DNA of 64,000 nt from JANSYL01 sp963921255. GTDB taxonomy: Bacteria; Pseudomonadota; Alphaproteobacteria; Rhodobacterales; Rhodobacteraceae. Shown here piece after piece: positions 34,428 to 44,633 of this stretch (position 1 is its first letter; each line of letters begins with the position of its first letter). The DNA lies in assembly GCA_963921255.3 (NCBI GenBank), contig CAWUEW020000002.1, positions 124,001-188,000 on the forward strand. Direction: 5' to 3'. The notes under the pieces were generated by a model, which worked only from the letters and a program-made list of their open reading frames with translations, made no database searches and had not been told where the DNA came from. A program made the translations under genes and the position numbers.

Positions 34428-36248
34428 CTATTCGGCTGCGAGCCCCGCGGTAAACTGCAATCGGGCAAGCCGCGCATACAGACCACCTTGGGCAACAAGG
34501 CTGTCGTGCGTTCCCTCGGCAACGATGCGCCCGGCTTCGAACACCAAGATGCGGTCGGCCTGTTTCACCGTTGCCAACCGGTGCGCCACGATGAGGGTCG
34601 TCCGATCCTGGCTGAGCGCCGAGACCGCGTCCTGCACCGCGCGTTCCGATTCTGCGTCAAGCGCACTGGTGGCCTCGTCCAGCAACAGGATAGGCGCATC
34701 CCGCAGAATGGCGCGTGCGATGGCGATGCGCTGCTTTTGGCCCCCGGACAGCATGAGCCCGCGCTCACCGACATAGGTGTCGTATCCGTCGGGCAGCTCG
34801 CTCAGGAACCCATGCGCGGCGGCGGCCCGGGCGGCGGCCTCGACTTCATCATTGGTCGCGTCGGGGCGGCCAAAGCGGATGTTTTCGCGTGCGGAGTCCG
34901 CAAAAATCACCGGATCCTGAGGAACGAGCGCCAACGCACTGCGGAAGGTTGGGCGTTCCATGTCCTTTAGGTCGACCCCGTCCAGGGTCACCCGACCGCT
35001 TGCCGGGTCGTAAAAGCGCTGGAGCAACTGCAGGATCGTTGTCTTCCCCGCGCCCGACGGACCGACCAGCGCGACGGTTTCGCCCGGCTGAATCGTAAAG
35101 CTCACCCCATCAAGCGCCGCATCCTCCGGGCGCGTGGGATAGGAAAACCGGACATCTTCGAACGCGATTGCGCCACGCCCGCCCTGCGGCAGAGGGCGAC
35201 CGGCGGCGGGATCGTCAACGCTGTCGTCCGTTTCGAGCAGTTCCACCAAGCGTTCGGTCGCACCGGCTGCGCGCTGCAACTCGCCCCAGATCTCGGACAA
35301 GGCACCGACGGAGCCTGCCACCATGATCGCGTAGATCAGGAACTGGATCAGTTCCCCGATGCTCATCACTTCGGATCGCACATCCCGGGCCCCGATCCAG
35401 AGCACCCCGACAATGCCCGCGAACACCAGCGAAATGACAATGATCGTCATGACGGCGCGGGTCGCGATCCGATCCTTCGCACTGTCGAAGCTGCGCTCGG
35501 TGACCTGATCAAACGCGTCAGCCGAAGGCCGTTCGTGGGTAAAGGCCTGAACCGTCTGGACACTGAGCAAAGCTTCGGACGCGTTGCCCGAGCTTTCCGC
35601 GATCCAATCCTGGTTTTCCTTGGACAAGCGGCGCAGGCGCCGCCCAAGCACCACGATCGGCACGATGATGGCCGGCACGATCAGCAGGACCAAACCCGAA
35701 AGCTTTGGCGATGTGACCAGCATCAGACCCATCCCCCCAACGAGGATCAGGATGTTGCGCAGCGCCACAGAAACCGAGGAGGAGATCACGCTCAGCAACA
35801 GGGTCGTATCGGTGGTGATCCGGCTCAGCACCTCGCCCGTCATGATACGTTCGTAAAACGCGGGGCTCATGCTGATCATGCGGTCGAAGACGGCCATTCG
35901 AATATCGGCGATCACCCGTTCGCCAAGCCGCGTCACGAGGTAATAGCGCAGCCCCGTTCCCAGCGCCAACAGCACGGCGATGCCCAGAGCTGCCAGAAAA
36001 TACTGATCGAGAAGCTCGGTGGTTTCGGTTTCAAACCCATCCACGACACGTCGCACGGCAAGCGGCAACATCAAGGACACGACCGCCGTCGTGACGAGCG
36101 CGGCCCCTGCGCCGAAGATCATGGCCTTGTAGCGTATCAGGAACGGCAAAAGCGCACGCAAACTTCCGATATTGCGTGACTTTTCACGCTCTTCGGTTGC
36201 GTTCGGCGGCTGCCCTTTCGAGGTGTCTGTTTGGGGGCCGTCGGCCAT
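34428..36248 (-). CDS. ABC transporter, fused permease and ATP-binding domains (MsbA-like)
   Basis: From MADGPQTD (36248) the protein has ~606 residues. Residues ~30-310 contain six membrane helices in the type I exporter arrangement, and the nucleotide-binding domain has Walker A GPSGAGKTT, signature LSGGQKQRIAIARA, Walker B ILLLDEATSALD and switch His in IVAHRLATV. Such half-transporters dimerise and export lipids, peptides or drugs. The ligand is unknown. The 31 codons upstream of the chosen start overlap the divergent promoter region. Divergent from the XRE-cupin regulator. Confidence 0.9.
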   Translation of the reverse strand: MADGPQTDTSKGQPPNATEEREKSRNIGSLRALLPFLIRYKAMIFGAGAALVTTAVVSLMLPLAVRRVVDGFETETTELLDQYFLAALGIAVLLALGTGLRYYLVTRLGERVIADIRMAVFDRMISMSPAFYERIMTGEVLSRITTDTTLLLSVISSSVSVALRNILILVGGMGLMLVTSPKLSGLVLLIVPAIIVPIVVLGRRLRRLSKENQDWIAESSGNASEALLSVQTVQAFTHERPSADAFDQVTERSFDSAKDRIATRAVMTIIVISLVFAGIVGVLWIGARDVRSEVMSIGELIQFLIYAIMVAGSVGALSEIWGELQRAAGATERLVELLETDDSVDDPAAGRPLPQGGRGAIAFEDVRFSYPTRPEDAALDGVSFTIQPGETVALVGPSGAGKTTILQLLQRFYDPASGRVTLDGVDLKDMERPTFRSALALVPQDPVIFADSARENIRFGRPDATNDEVEAAARAAAAHGFLSELPDGYDTYVGERGLMLSGGQKQRIAIARAILRDAPILLLDEATSALDAESERAVQDAVSALSQDRTTLIVAHRLATVKQADRILVFEAGRIVAEGTHDSLVAQGGLYARLARLQFTAGLAAE

Positions 36249-36430
36249 GCGTGTGTCCTGTGCACAATCCTTCAGATGCAAATATCTTGCACCTCTGCCC
36301 CATACAACCCCAAGGCGATGCGGCACGGTTTCGCGCAGCATCCCGTCAGATCCTTGGCCGATCAGGCTTTATGTCCCGCAGCGACCCGGTCTAAGGTCCG
36401 GGCTGTTCCCGACGCAAAGGTTCGTCCGCC

Positions 36431-37075
36431 ATGCCCAAACCGCCGCTTCGGCCCGAGACGGCTCAGGATCCCCACCGCGTGTCCCCCGAACCCGAACGCA
36501 ACCTCGAGGTGGCCATCGGTCGAGAGGTGCGGGCCTACCGGCAGGCGCAACGGATCACGGTCACGGAACTGTCCGAGCAGACGGGTCTGTCCATTGGGAT
36601 GCTGTCCAAGATCGAAAACGGCCAAACGTCCCCATCGCTGACGACCCTTCAGGCACTGGCAAACGCCCTCAACATCCCGCTGACAGCGCTGTTTCGCCGC
36701 TACGAAGAACGCCGAGAGGTCATCCATACCAAGGCTGATCAGGGCGTCGAGATGGTGCGCGAGGGCACACGCGCCGGTCACCAGTACAAGCTTTTGGGTC
36801 ACCTCAGCGCCATCTCGAACGGTGTTCGGGTCGAGCCTTACCTGATTTCGCTGACCGATACGTCGGACGTGTTCCCAACCTTTCAGCATGACGGGGCCGA
36901 GGTCATCTACATGTTGGAGGGGGTTGTGCGGTACCGCCACGGCAAAGAGTTGTTCCGGCTCGAACCCGGCGACACCCTGTTCTTTGATGCGGACGCACCG
37001 CATGGCCCGGAGGTTCTGGAACGTCTTCCGATCCGGTTCCTGTCCATCATCTCCTACCGGGACGGCGACGGGTGA
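36431..37075 (+). CDS. XRE-family regulator with C-terminal cupin domain
   Basis: Residues ~30-85 form a lambda-repressor-like helix-turn-helix (REVRAYRQAQRITVTELSEQTGLSIGMLSKIENGQTSPSLTTLQALANAL). Residues ~135-210 form a small cupin (FQHDGAEVIYMLEGVVRYRHGKELFRLEPGDTLFFDADAPHGPEVL) that likely senses a small ligand. This architecture is typical of regulators of amine and amino-acid pathways. It precedes the glxBCD-glnT cluster in the same direction with a 90-bp gap holding an inverted repeat, so it probably controls that cluster in response to a nitrogen compound. Confidence 0.9.
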   Translation: MPKPPLRPETAQDPHRVSPEPERNLEVAIGREVRAYRQAQRITVTELSEQTGLSIGMLSKIENGQTSPSLTTLQALANALNIPLTALFRRYEERREVIHTKADQGVEMVREGTRAGHQYKLLGHLSAISNGVRVEPYLISLTDTSDVFPTFQHDGAEVIYMLEGVVRYRHGKELFRLEPGDTLFFDADAPHGPEVLERLPIRFLSIISYRDGDG

Positions 37076-37105
37076 TGCTGCTGAATTACTTTCATGGCAG
37101 TTGAA

Positions 37106-37125
37106 TATCATTCCCCAGAGTGATA
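37106..37125. promoter_or_regulatory. inverted repeat upstream of the glxB gene, candidate XRE-cupin site
   Basis: TATCATTCCCCAGAGTGATA has matching TATCA/TGATA arms around a 10-base centre, and lies in the AT-rich 90-bp gap between the regulator stop and the glxB start. It is the only clear dyad there. Assignment to the neighbouring regulator is inference. Confidence 0.45.
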
Positions 37126-37165
37126 ATTCCCTCCTGAAATAGGCTTGGGGATGGAGGGCACGGCG

Positions 37166-38062
37166 ATGTGTGGGATCGTTGGGCTATTTCTGAAAGACAA
37201 ATCGTTGGAACCGCACATCGGCGCGATGCTGACCGAAATGCTGGTCACCATGACCGACCGCGGTCCGGACAGTGCGGGCGTTGCAATCTACGGCGCCAAA
37301 CCGGATGGCGCTGCCAAGCTGACGGTACAGGCAGACGATCCCGACGCGGCCTTCGATGGCTTGGACGCAAAGCTGGCCGCGGCGCTTGGTGGGCCCGTAT
37401 CGCTGGACCGCCGCGACACGCACGCGGTGCTGACCGTACCCGAGGGCCTGTCGGATCAGGCCAGACGCGTTCTACAGGCCGACGTGCCGGGCCTGCGCGT
37501 GATGAGCGACGGCGATGTCATCGAGATCTACAAGGAGGTGGGTCTGCCCCGCGACGTCGCGGCGCGGTTCGACCTTGAAGGCATGTCGGGCACCCACGGC
37601 ATCGGTCACACCCGCATGGCCACCGAAAGCGCTGTAACCACCGAAGGCGCGCATCCGTTTTCAACAGGGGCCGACCAATGCCTTGTCCACAACGGATCGC
37701 TGTCGAACCACAATGCCCTGCGGCGCAAACTGACCCGCGATGGCGTGCGGATCGAGAGCGAGAATGACACCGAGGTCGGGGCCGCCTACCTCACGTGGAA
37801 AATGCAGCAAGGCGCCAGCCTCGGGGAAGCGTTGGAAAGCGCGCTTGTCGACCTCGATGGGTTCTTCACCTTCGTCGTCGGCACCAAGGATGGCTTTGGC
37901 GTTGTGCGCGACCCGATCGCCTGCAAACCCGCCGTGATGGCCGAAACCGATCAATACGTCGCGTTCGGCAGCGAATATCGCGCGCTGGTCAACCTGCCGG
38001 GGATCGAAGAGGCGCGGGTCTGGGAACCGGAACCGGCAACCGTTTACTTTTGGACTCATTGA
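37166..38062 (+). CDS. glxB: class II glutamine amidotransferase, GlxB / N-methylglutamate synthase subunit A type
   Basis: The start is MCGIVGLF (37166), because class II amidotransferases need Cys at position 2 as nucleophile; the preceding seven codons are ignored. The 298-residue protein has TDRGPDSAGVAIYG, IGHTRMATESAVTTEGAHPFS and CLVHNGSLSNHNALRRKL with the expected Arg, Gly, Asn and Asp residues of the Gn-AT_II site. It releases ammonia from glutamine for a partner synthase. The order glxB-glxC-glxD with a glutamine synthetase-like gene matches the N-methylglutamate synthase/GlxBCD clusters of Rhizobiales and Rhodobacteraceae. Confidence 0.88.
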   Translation: MCGIVGLFLKDKSLEPHIGAMLTEMLVTMTDRGPDSAGVAIYGAKPDGAAKLTVQADDPDAAFDGLDAKLAAALGGPVSLDRRDTHAVLTVPEGLSDQARRVLQADVPGLRVMSDGDVIEIYKEVGLPRDVAARFDLEGMSGTHGIGHTRMATESAVTTEGAHPFSTGADQCLVHNGSLSNHNALRRKLTRDGVRIESENDTEVGAAYLTWKMQQGASLGEALESALVDLDGFFTFVVGTKDGFGVVRDPIACKPAVMAETDQYVAFGSEYRALVNLPGIEEARVWEPEPATVYFWTH

Positions 38063-38063
38063 T

Positions 38064-38741
38064 ATGCCTACCTATGATTTGGAAGCCGATGGATTGCGGG
38101 GTCTGAACGCAGCGCTTCACGCGTTGGCCGGCACGCCCCCGAACGAACCCTGGGACATCGTGAACCCGAAGGGCAGTCACGCAATCGCGGTGGGTCTGGA
38201 TGCGCCCGTCGATGTCACCGTGAAAGGCTCAACCGGGTACTATTGCGGCAGCATGAACAAGAAGGCCACGATCCGCGTGGACGGGTCGGTCGGCCCCGGT
38301 GTGGCGGAGAACATGATGTCGGGCACCGTCGTCGTCGAAGGCGATGCCAGTCAATATGCCGGGGCAACCGGGCATGGCGGTTTGCTCGTCATCAAGGGCA
38401 ACGCCTCCAGCCGGTGCGGCATTTCGATGAAGGGGATCGACATCGTGGTGCACGGCAACATTGGCCACATGAGCGCGTTCATGGGTCAGGCGGGCACGCT
38501 GGTTGTCTGCGGCGATGCGGGCGACGCACTGGGCGACTCGCTTTACGAGGCACGGCTCTTCGTGCGCGGCAGCGTCAAAAGCCTTGGCGCGGATTGCGTC
38601 GAAAAGGAAATGCGCCCCGAACATCTGGACCTGCTGGCCGATCTTCTGGCGCGCGCCGAGAGTGACGCCAAACCGGAAGAGTTCCGGCGCTATGGCTCGG
38701 CCCGGCAACTCTACAATTTCCACATCGACAACGCGTACTGA
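38064..38741 (+). CDS. glxC: GXGXG-motif protein, GlxC / N-methylglutamate synthase subunit B type
   Basis: The 225-residue protein is a stand-alone version of the C-terminal beta-helix (GXGXG) domain of glutamate synthase large subunit: VDVTVKGSTGYYCGSMNKKATIRVDGSVGPGVAENMMSGTVVVEGDASQYAGATGHGGLLVIKGNASSRCGISMKG shows the repeating Gly-rich turns. It is thought to bridge the amidotransferase and the FMN subunit. It begins one base after the glxB stop and ends 10 bp before glxD, so the three subunits are co-expressed. Confidence 0.88.
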   Translation: MPTYDLEADGLRGLNAALHALAGTPPNEPWDIVNPKGSHAIAVGLDAPVDVTVKGSTGYYCGSMNKKATIRVDGSVGPGVAENMMSGTVVVEGDASQYAGATGHGGLLVIKGNASSRCGISMKGIDIVVHGNIGHMSAFMGQAGTLVVCGDAGDALGDSLYEARLFVRGSVKSLGADCVEKEMRPEHLDLLADLLARAESDAKPEEFRRYGSARQLYNFHIDNAY

Positions 38742-38751
38742 GGATCCGTCC

Positions 38752-40086
38752 ATGAGCAATGACATCCCGCGCACGGCCCCGATCCAATCCGCGACGTTCT
38801 CGAACCCCGTCAACGCTGAAATCCGGCGGGCGGCGGCGACCGGGATCTATGACATTCGTGGTGGCGGTGCGAAACGGCACCTGCCCCATTTTGACGACCT
38901 CGTGTTTCTGGGGGCATCCGTGTCGCGCTACCCGTTGGAAGGGTATCGCGAAACCTGCGGCACCAACGTGACGCTCGGCACGCGCTTTGCGGAAAATCCG
39001 ATCGAGCTGGACATTCCGATCACCATCGCGGGCATGAGTTTCGGCGCATTGTCGGGACCGGCGAAAGAGGCCCTCGGCCGGGGCGCGACCCTGGCGGGCA
39101 CCTCGACGACCACGGGCGACGGCGGCATGACCCCCGAGGAACGGGGCCATTCGAAGAAGCTTGTCTACCAGTACCTGCCGTCGCGCTACGGGATGAACCC
39201 GGACGATCTGCGCAAGGCAGACGCCATCGAGGTTGTTGTCGGTCAGGGCGCCAAACCCGGTGGCGGCGGCATGTTGCTTGGCCAGAAGATCGACGACCGT
39301 GTCGCCGAGATGCGGACCCTCCCCCAGGGGATCGACCAACGGTCCGCATGCCGTCACCCGGACTGGACCGGCCCCGACGATTTGGAAATCAAGATCCTCG
39401 AGCTGCGCGAGATCACCAGTTGGAAGGTCCCGATCTACGTGAAGGTGGGGGCGACACGGCCCTATTTCGACGTGGCCTTGGCGGTCAAATCCGGCGCCGA
39501 TGTCGTTGTGATCGACGGGATGCAGGGCGGAACGGCGGCCACGCAGGATGTGTTCATCGAACATGTCGGCATCCCCACCCTCGCCTGCATCCGTCCAGCC
39601 GTGAAGGCGCTGCAGGATCTTGGGCTGCATCGCGACGTTCAGCTTGTGGTGTCTGGCGGCATTCGCAATGGGGCGGACGTGGCCAAAGCGCTTGCGCTTG
39701 GCGCAGACGCCGTCAGCATCGGAACGGCCGCCATGATCGCCTTGGGCGACAATGACCCGAAGTACGAAGCTGAGTACCAGGCGCTTGGCACGACCGCTGG
39801 CGCCTATGACGATTGGCACGAGGGCAATGACCCCGCCGGCATCACGACCCAGGATCCGGCCTTGGCGGCGCGGCTCGATCCGATCGAAGGGGGACGACGC
39901 CTGCGCAACTATCTCAACGTGATGACGCTCGAGGCCCAGACCTTGGCGCGGGCCTGCGGACACAATCATCTGCACAATTTGGAACCAGAAGACCTCTGCG
40001 CGCTTACGATGGAGGCAGCCGCCATGGCCCAGGTGCCTTTGGCCGGCACGGATTGGTACCCGGGCAAGCCCGGATCGGGCTACTAA
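38752..40086 (+). CDS. glxD: FMN-binding glutamate synthase-family protein, GlxD / N-methylglutamate synthase subunit C type
   Basis: The true start is MSNDIPRTAP at 38752, 10 bp after the glxC stop; the frame itself is open 83 codons further upstream inside glxC. The 444-residue product has the central glutamate synthase domain: ITIAGMSFGALSGPAKEALGRGA, TTTGDGGMTPEER, QGAKPGGGGMLLGQKI, VPIYVKVGATRPYFDVALAVKSGADVVVIDGMQGGTAATQ (flavin and substrate loop) and LVVSGGIRNGADVAKALALGADAVSIGTA. It probably uses FMN to make glutamate or N-methylglutamate from 2-oxoglutarate or glutamate and an amine. No separate methylglutamate dehydrogenase genes (mgdABCD) are seen here. Confidence 0.9.
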   Translation: MSNDIPRTAPIQSATFSNPVNAEIRRAAATGIYDIRGGGAKRHLPHFDDLVFLGASVSRYPLEGYRETCGTNVTLGTRFAENPIELDIPITIAGMSFGALSGPAKEALGRGATLAGTSTTTGDGGMTPEERGHSKKLVYQYLPSRYGMNPDDLRKADAIEVVVGQGAKPGGGGMLLGQKIDDRVAEMRTLPQGIDQRSACRHPDWTGPDDLEIKILELREITSWKVPIYVKVGATRPYFDVALAVKSGADVVVIDGMQGGTAATQDVFIEHVGIPTLACIRPAVKALQDLGLHRDVQLVVSGGIRNGADVAKALALGADAVSIGTAAMIALGDNDPKYEAEYQALGTTAGAYDDWHEGNDPAGITTQDPALAARLDPIEGGRRLRNYLNVMTLEAQTLARACGHNHLHNLEPEDLCALTMEAAAMAQVPLAGTDWYPGKPGSGY

Positions 40087-40116
40087 GCACAGGGACACAC
40101 TGGAAAGGGAGGTCGC

Positions 40117-41454
40117 GTGATGACCCAAAACCTCGCTGAGTTTGCCGAAAAGACCGGCGTCAAATACTTCATGATCTCCTTCACGGACCTGTTCGGCGGA
40201 CAGCGCGCCAAGCTTGTCCCGGCCCAGGCCATTGCCGAGATGCAGGAAGAGGGCGCCGGGTTCGCGGGCTTCGCCACCTATCTGGATATGACCCCGGCCC
40301 ATCCCGACATGCTGGCCGTGCCGGACCCGTCATCTGTGATCCAACTGCCCTGGAAGCCCGAGGTCGCGTGGGTTGCGGCCAACCCCGTCATGGAAGGTGA
40401 AGAGGTCGCCCAAGCCCCGCGCAATGTGTTGCGCAAGCTGATTGCCGAAGCCGCCGACCAGGGCCTTCATGTCAAAACGGGGGTCGAGGCGGAATACTTC
40501 CTGCTGACCGCGGACGGCTCCGAGATCTCGGATGAATACGACACTGCGGCCAAGCCCTGCTACGACCAGCAGGCCGTCATGCGCCGGTACGAGGTAGTGC
40601 GCGAGATCTGCGATTACATGCTCGATCTCGGTTGGGGGCCGTATCAGAACGACCACGAAGATGCGAACGGCCAGTTCGAGATGAATTGGGAATTTGACGA
40701 TGCCCTGGCCACGGCCGACAAGCATTCGTTCTTCAAGTTCATGACCAAATCGGTGGCCGAAAAACACGGGTTCCGCGCAACCTTTATGCCGAAACCCGTC
40801 GAGGGGCTGACCGGCAATGGCTGCCATACGCATGTCTCGGTCTGGGATGCACCGGGGGACGCGGCAACGACCAACGTCTTCGCCGTCGATCCGACGCCGG
40901 GCAGCGCCACGTCCGAGCTTGGCCTGTCGGATCAAGGGGCCGCGTTTTTGGGCGGGATCATGAAGCATGCCTCGGGCATGGCGGCGATCACCAACCCCAC
41001 CGTTAACAGCTACAAGCGCCTGAACGCACCGGTGACGCTGTCTGGCGCGACCTGGGCGCCCAACACGGTCACCTGGACGGGCAACAACCGCACGCACATG
41101 GTGCGCGTACCCGGCCCCGGCCGGTTCGAATTGCGCCTCCCCGACGGGGCGGCCAACCCCTATCTGCTGCAGGCCGTCATCATCGCGGCAGGATTGGATG
41201 GCATCGCGACCGGCGCCACCCCTGGCAAACGTCATGACATCGACATGTATGCCGAAGGTCACAAGGTCCGCGGCGCGGTCAAACTGCCGTTGAACATGCT
41301 GGACGCGCTGCGCGCCTTCGACAAGGACAGCACGCTCAAGGCCGCGATGGGCAAAGAGTTTTCGGACGCCTTCCTGAAGCTGAAGCACGCCGAATGGACC
41401 AGTTTCGTGTCCCATTTCAGCCGATGGGAAAAGGAAAACACCCTCGACATCTGA
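40117..41454 (+). CDS. glnT: type III glutamine synthetase-like protein (GlnT / gamma-glutamylmethylamide synthetase)
   Basis: The 445-residue enzyme shows glutamine synthetase landmarks: VKTGVEAEYFLL with the metal Glu, GQFEMNWEFDDAL, NGCHTHVSVWD with the nucleotide/metal His, and NPTVNSYKRLNAP followed by NNRTHMVRVPGPGRFELRLPDGAANPYL for the substrate site. GlnT and gamma-glutamylmethylamide synthetase (GmaS, methylamine pathway) are close relatives and cannot be told apart here. Its place after glxBCD makes either plausible. A strong hairpin follows the stop at 41461-41487. Confidence 0.87.
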   Translation: MMTQNLAEFAEKTGVKYFMISFTDLFGGQRAKLVPAQAIAEMQEEGAGFAGFATYLDMTPAHPDMLAVPDPSSVIQLPWKPEVAWVAANPVMEGEEVAQAPRNVLRKLIAEAADQGLHVKTGVEAEYFLLTADGSEISDEYDTAAKPCYDQQAVMRRYEVVREICDYMLDLGWGPYQNDHEDANGQFEMNWEFDDALATADKHSFFKFMTKSVAEKHGFRATFMPKPVEGLTGNGCHTHVSVWDAPGDAATTNVFAVDPTPGSATSELGLSDQGAAFLGGIMKHASGMAAITNPTVNSYKRLNAPVTLSGATWAPNTVTWTGNNRTHMVRVPGPGRFELRLPDGAANPYLLQAVIIAAGLDGIATGATPGKRHDIDMYAEGHKVRGAVKLPLNMLDALRAFDKDSTLKAAMGKEFSDAFLKLKHAEWTSFVSHFSRWEKENTLDI

Positions 41455-41460
41455 CGGGAG

Positions 41461-41487
41461 CGGGCGGTCGCATCGCGCGACCGCCCG
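41461..41487. terminator. strong hairpin between convergent glnT and RND genes
   Basis: CGGGCGGTCGC (41461-41471) and GCGACCGCCCG (41477-41487) form a perfect 11-bp GC-rich stem with a 5-base loop, placed in the 46-bp gap between two convergent genes. No long T-run follows on either strand, but position and stability support a shared terminator. Confidence 0.7.
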
Positions 41488-41500
41488 CCTTGGTCCGACG

Positions 41501-44500
41501 CTACTCGGCGGCCAACTGCATCACTGGGGGATGTGATGCACCAACGGTCGAACCGACGGGTTCAACCGCCTTCTGGCGCCGGTAGATCAGCCGGAACACC
41601 GGCGGCGTGAAGTAGAACGAGATCACCGCCGACAGCAGCACCCCACCGGCAATCGCCACGGCGAAAGGCGGCCAGAACCCGCCGCCGCCCAGGATCAGGG
41701 GCAGGAACCCGCCAAAGGTGGTGATCGTGGTCGAAATGATGTGCCGGCTGGAGCCGCTGACGACCCGTGCCATCGCCTCCTGATCGCCGGCGGCCGCGTC
41801 GGGATCGGCTTGCAAGCCGGTCAGAATGATGATGGCCGCGTTGATCGACACACCGATCGATCCGATCACGCCGATGATGGCATTGATCCCGAACGGGTAT
41901 TGCAGGACCGCGAGGGACAACATCGACAGGCCCGCCGACAAGACACACACAACTAGCGCCACCGCGGTCAATCGGAACGAATTAAAGTCAGCGCGATCGT
42001 GGCGATTGTCAGCGTGACGATCAGACCGACCGACGCCAAGAGGTTGCCGACCGTGCTGGAACGTGCGTCGCTGTCACCGCCCAGTTCGACGCGGTAGCCG
42101 GGCGGTAGGGCAAAGCCCGCCTCGTCAAAGGACGCCAGGACCGATTGCAGCGCTTCTTCGGGCAGGATGTCCGGCACGATGAACGCCTGAACGGTGTTCA
42201 CCCGTTCCCCGTTGCGGCGCGTGATGACGCTTTCGGCGGGTTCCAGGACCGGGGTTGCAAGCTCGGACAGCGGCACGGCGGGAAAAGCCCCCGACGCCGA
42301 GACTGCCGCCGCACCGGGCAACAGGATCGGCAGATCGGACAGGGTGCCGATGTCCGCGTAGCGGTCTTGATCATAGCGGACACGGACCGGGAGTTGATCC
42401 GTCCCTTCGACCAAGCTGCCGCCCGTGACGCCGACCAAGCTTTGCTCCAACTGCGCGGCGATATCGGTGACATTCAACCCAAGCAAGCGGGCAGCCGTTT
42501 CATCAATGTTGAAGCGCACCTGCGGCGCACCGCCGGACACCTGGGTCCGCACCTGGGTGACGATGGGGATGTCCGCCATAAGCGCACGTGCCTGATCGCC
42601 ATAGTCGCGCAAGACCGCCAAATCGGGCCCGACAAGGCGCACCTCGACCGGGGCGTCGACCGGCGGGCCCTGCACGAGGCTGCGCACGATGACACTGGCC
42701 TGCGGATATTCTGCATCCAGGCGGGCCTGGAGGACCGGAACAATCCGGGCCGCGTCTGCAGCCGTATCCGTCTTGATCATCGCGATGGCATAACTCGGCT
42801 CCTGCGCGCGACCGCCGGTGATGTTGTAGTAGAATGCCGGGCCAGATTGGCCGACGGACCAATAAATCTGGTCGATCCCATCGGTCGCCAACAGCTCGGC
42901 ATCGATCGCGCGCGCGACGGACGCAGTCTCGGTGATCGCGCTGCCGGGTGGCATTTCAATCTCGAGGTAGAACTGATCGCGCTCCACCCCGGGGAAGAAC
43001 TGTGCCGTCAGCGTCGGGAAGGCGGCAAAGCCCATGACCGGTAGGACAAGCGACAGGGCAATCGATTTGATCGGGTTCGCAACCGACCACCGGATAGAGG
43101 CCGTGAACGCCCGCCCGAAGGCCGGAACGCTCAGCCCCCCGCGCCCACCCGACTTGATGAACCACCCGGCCAACGCGGGCGTCACTGTCAGGGCAATGAA
43201 CAGCGACCACAGCAACATCACCACCACGGCGATTGCGATCGCACCGACGAAATCACCAGCAGGGCCGGGCAACAGGATCATTGGTGTGAAGCTGAGCGCG
43301 GTCGTGATGGTCGACGCCAAGAGCGGCGCGGCAAGGCGGGTGACCGCGTCCCGGACGGCGGCTTCACGCGCCATGCCACGGGACAAACGCTGGCGCACCT
43401 CGTCCACCATCACGATGGCTGCATCGACCAACAGGCCAAGGGCCACGATCAATCCCGTCACAGACATCTGGTGTATGGGCAGGCCCATGAAATTCATTGT
43501 GGCCAAGGTGGCCAGCGAGACGATCGGCAGCACGAGGGCCACAATCGTCGCGGCGCGAAGCCCAAGCGTGACGAACAGGACAGCAACCACCAGCGCAACA
43601 CCGATCGCCATATTCGTTCCAACCTCGGCCAAGCGGCTGGCCGTGTAGGTGCTTTGGTCGAAAATAAGGGTCTCCGTCAGCCCGGCCGGAACGAACGCGG
43701 CGCCGTCGGACAATTCGTCCCGAACGAAGCCCATCCAACGGTCGATTTGAACACCGTCTTGGGCCAAAACAGCGACCAGAACCGCCGGGCGGCCATTCGC
43801 ATAGGCCAATTCCGTCGCCGGATCGCGTGGCCCGCGCGAGATCTGGGCGACATCGCCCACCGTCACCGTGGCGCCATCGGCGCCTTCACGCACGACGACG
43901 CGGGACAACCGGTCCAGTTCCGAGATTTCACCGGAAATGTTGACCGTGAGCGACGTGTCGTCACTGTCCAAGCGACCGGCCTGCACCTTTCCGTCGGCCG
44001 CCGCGATCCGTTGCGACACCTCCGCCACGGACAATCCGAGGGCCGCGGTCGCGTCCGGGTCAATCTCGACCAGAACCTCATCTTCCGGTTCTCCGAAAAG
44101 ATCGACCGCGCGCGTCGACGGGATCGCGCGCAGGCGGTCCGCAAGGCTTTCTGCATAAGCGTGGGTCAGGGTCGGCGGCACCGCATCATGATCCGCCGTT
44201 ATCGCGACAACCGCGGAATAGGCGGAAATCCCTTCAGAGTTGAATTCCGGGGCCAGCACGCCGGCGGGGAAGTTTCGCCGGGCGTCCTCGACCGCGTCCC
44301 GCGCCTCGGACCACACTTGTTCGATGGTGGTTTCGTCGAGCGTTTCCAGCAACTCGATCGAGACGACCGAGACCCCGGTTCGAGACACCGAGTCGATCGT
44401 GTCGACCTCTGCGATCTCGCGCAGTTCTTCTTCGATTTCAGCTGTTACCAACGCCTCGACGCGGGCGGGATCAGCGCCCGGGAAACTGGTGGTCACCGTG

Positions 44501-44628
44501 GCGAACAGGTTGGTGATCGTGGGATCTTCCTGACGCCCGATGGACAGCAGCGACGACACACCGGCCGACACGAGGACCAGCATGATCAGGGCAACGAGGC
44601 GGGGTTGGCGGAAGGTCAGCGTCTGCAT
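41501..44628 (-). CDS. RND-family efflux pump inner-membrane subunit, one frame break near 41983-41988
   Basis: From ATG 44628 the frame runs 886 codons to a TGA at 41968, and the protein continues in the next frame as NSFRLTAVALVVCVLSAGLSML... to 41501. Joining them by adding one base (TTTAA to TTTTAA) gives ~1,042 residues, the normal RND length. Features are the N-terminal helix PRLVALIMLVLVSAGVSSLL, the helix cluster with GLIVALGLLVDAAIVMVDEV and its charged Asp residues, a second periplasmic half, and INAIIGVIGSIGVSINAAIIIL in the C-terminal set. It uses proton flow to expel compounds across the envelope with the adaptor encoded upstream; no outer-membrane factor is adjacent. Confidence 0.88.
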
Positions 44629-44633
44629 GGCCC

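Noticed and set aside
32363..34453. 696-codon plus-strand frame
   Set aside because: It is antisense to the acyl-CoA synthetase, which has all adenylation motifs; the plus-strand translation shows no family features.
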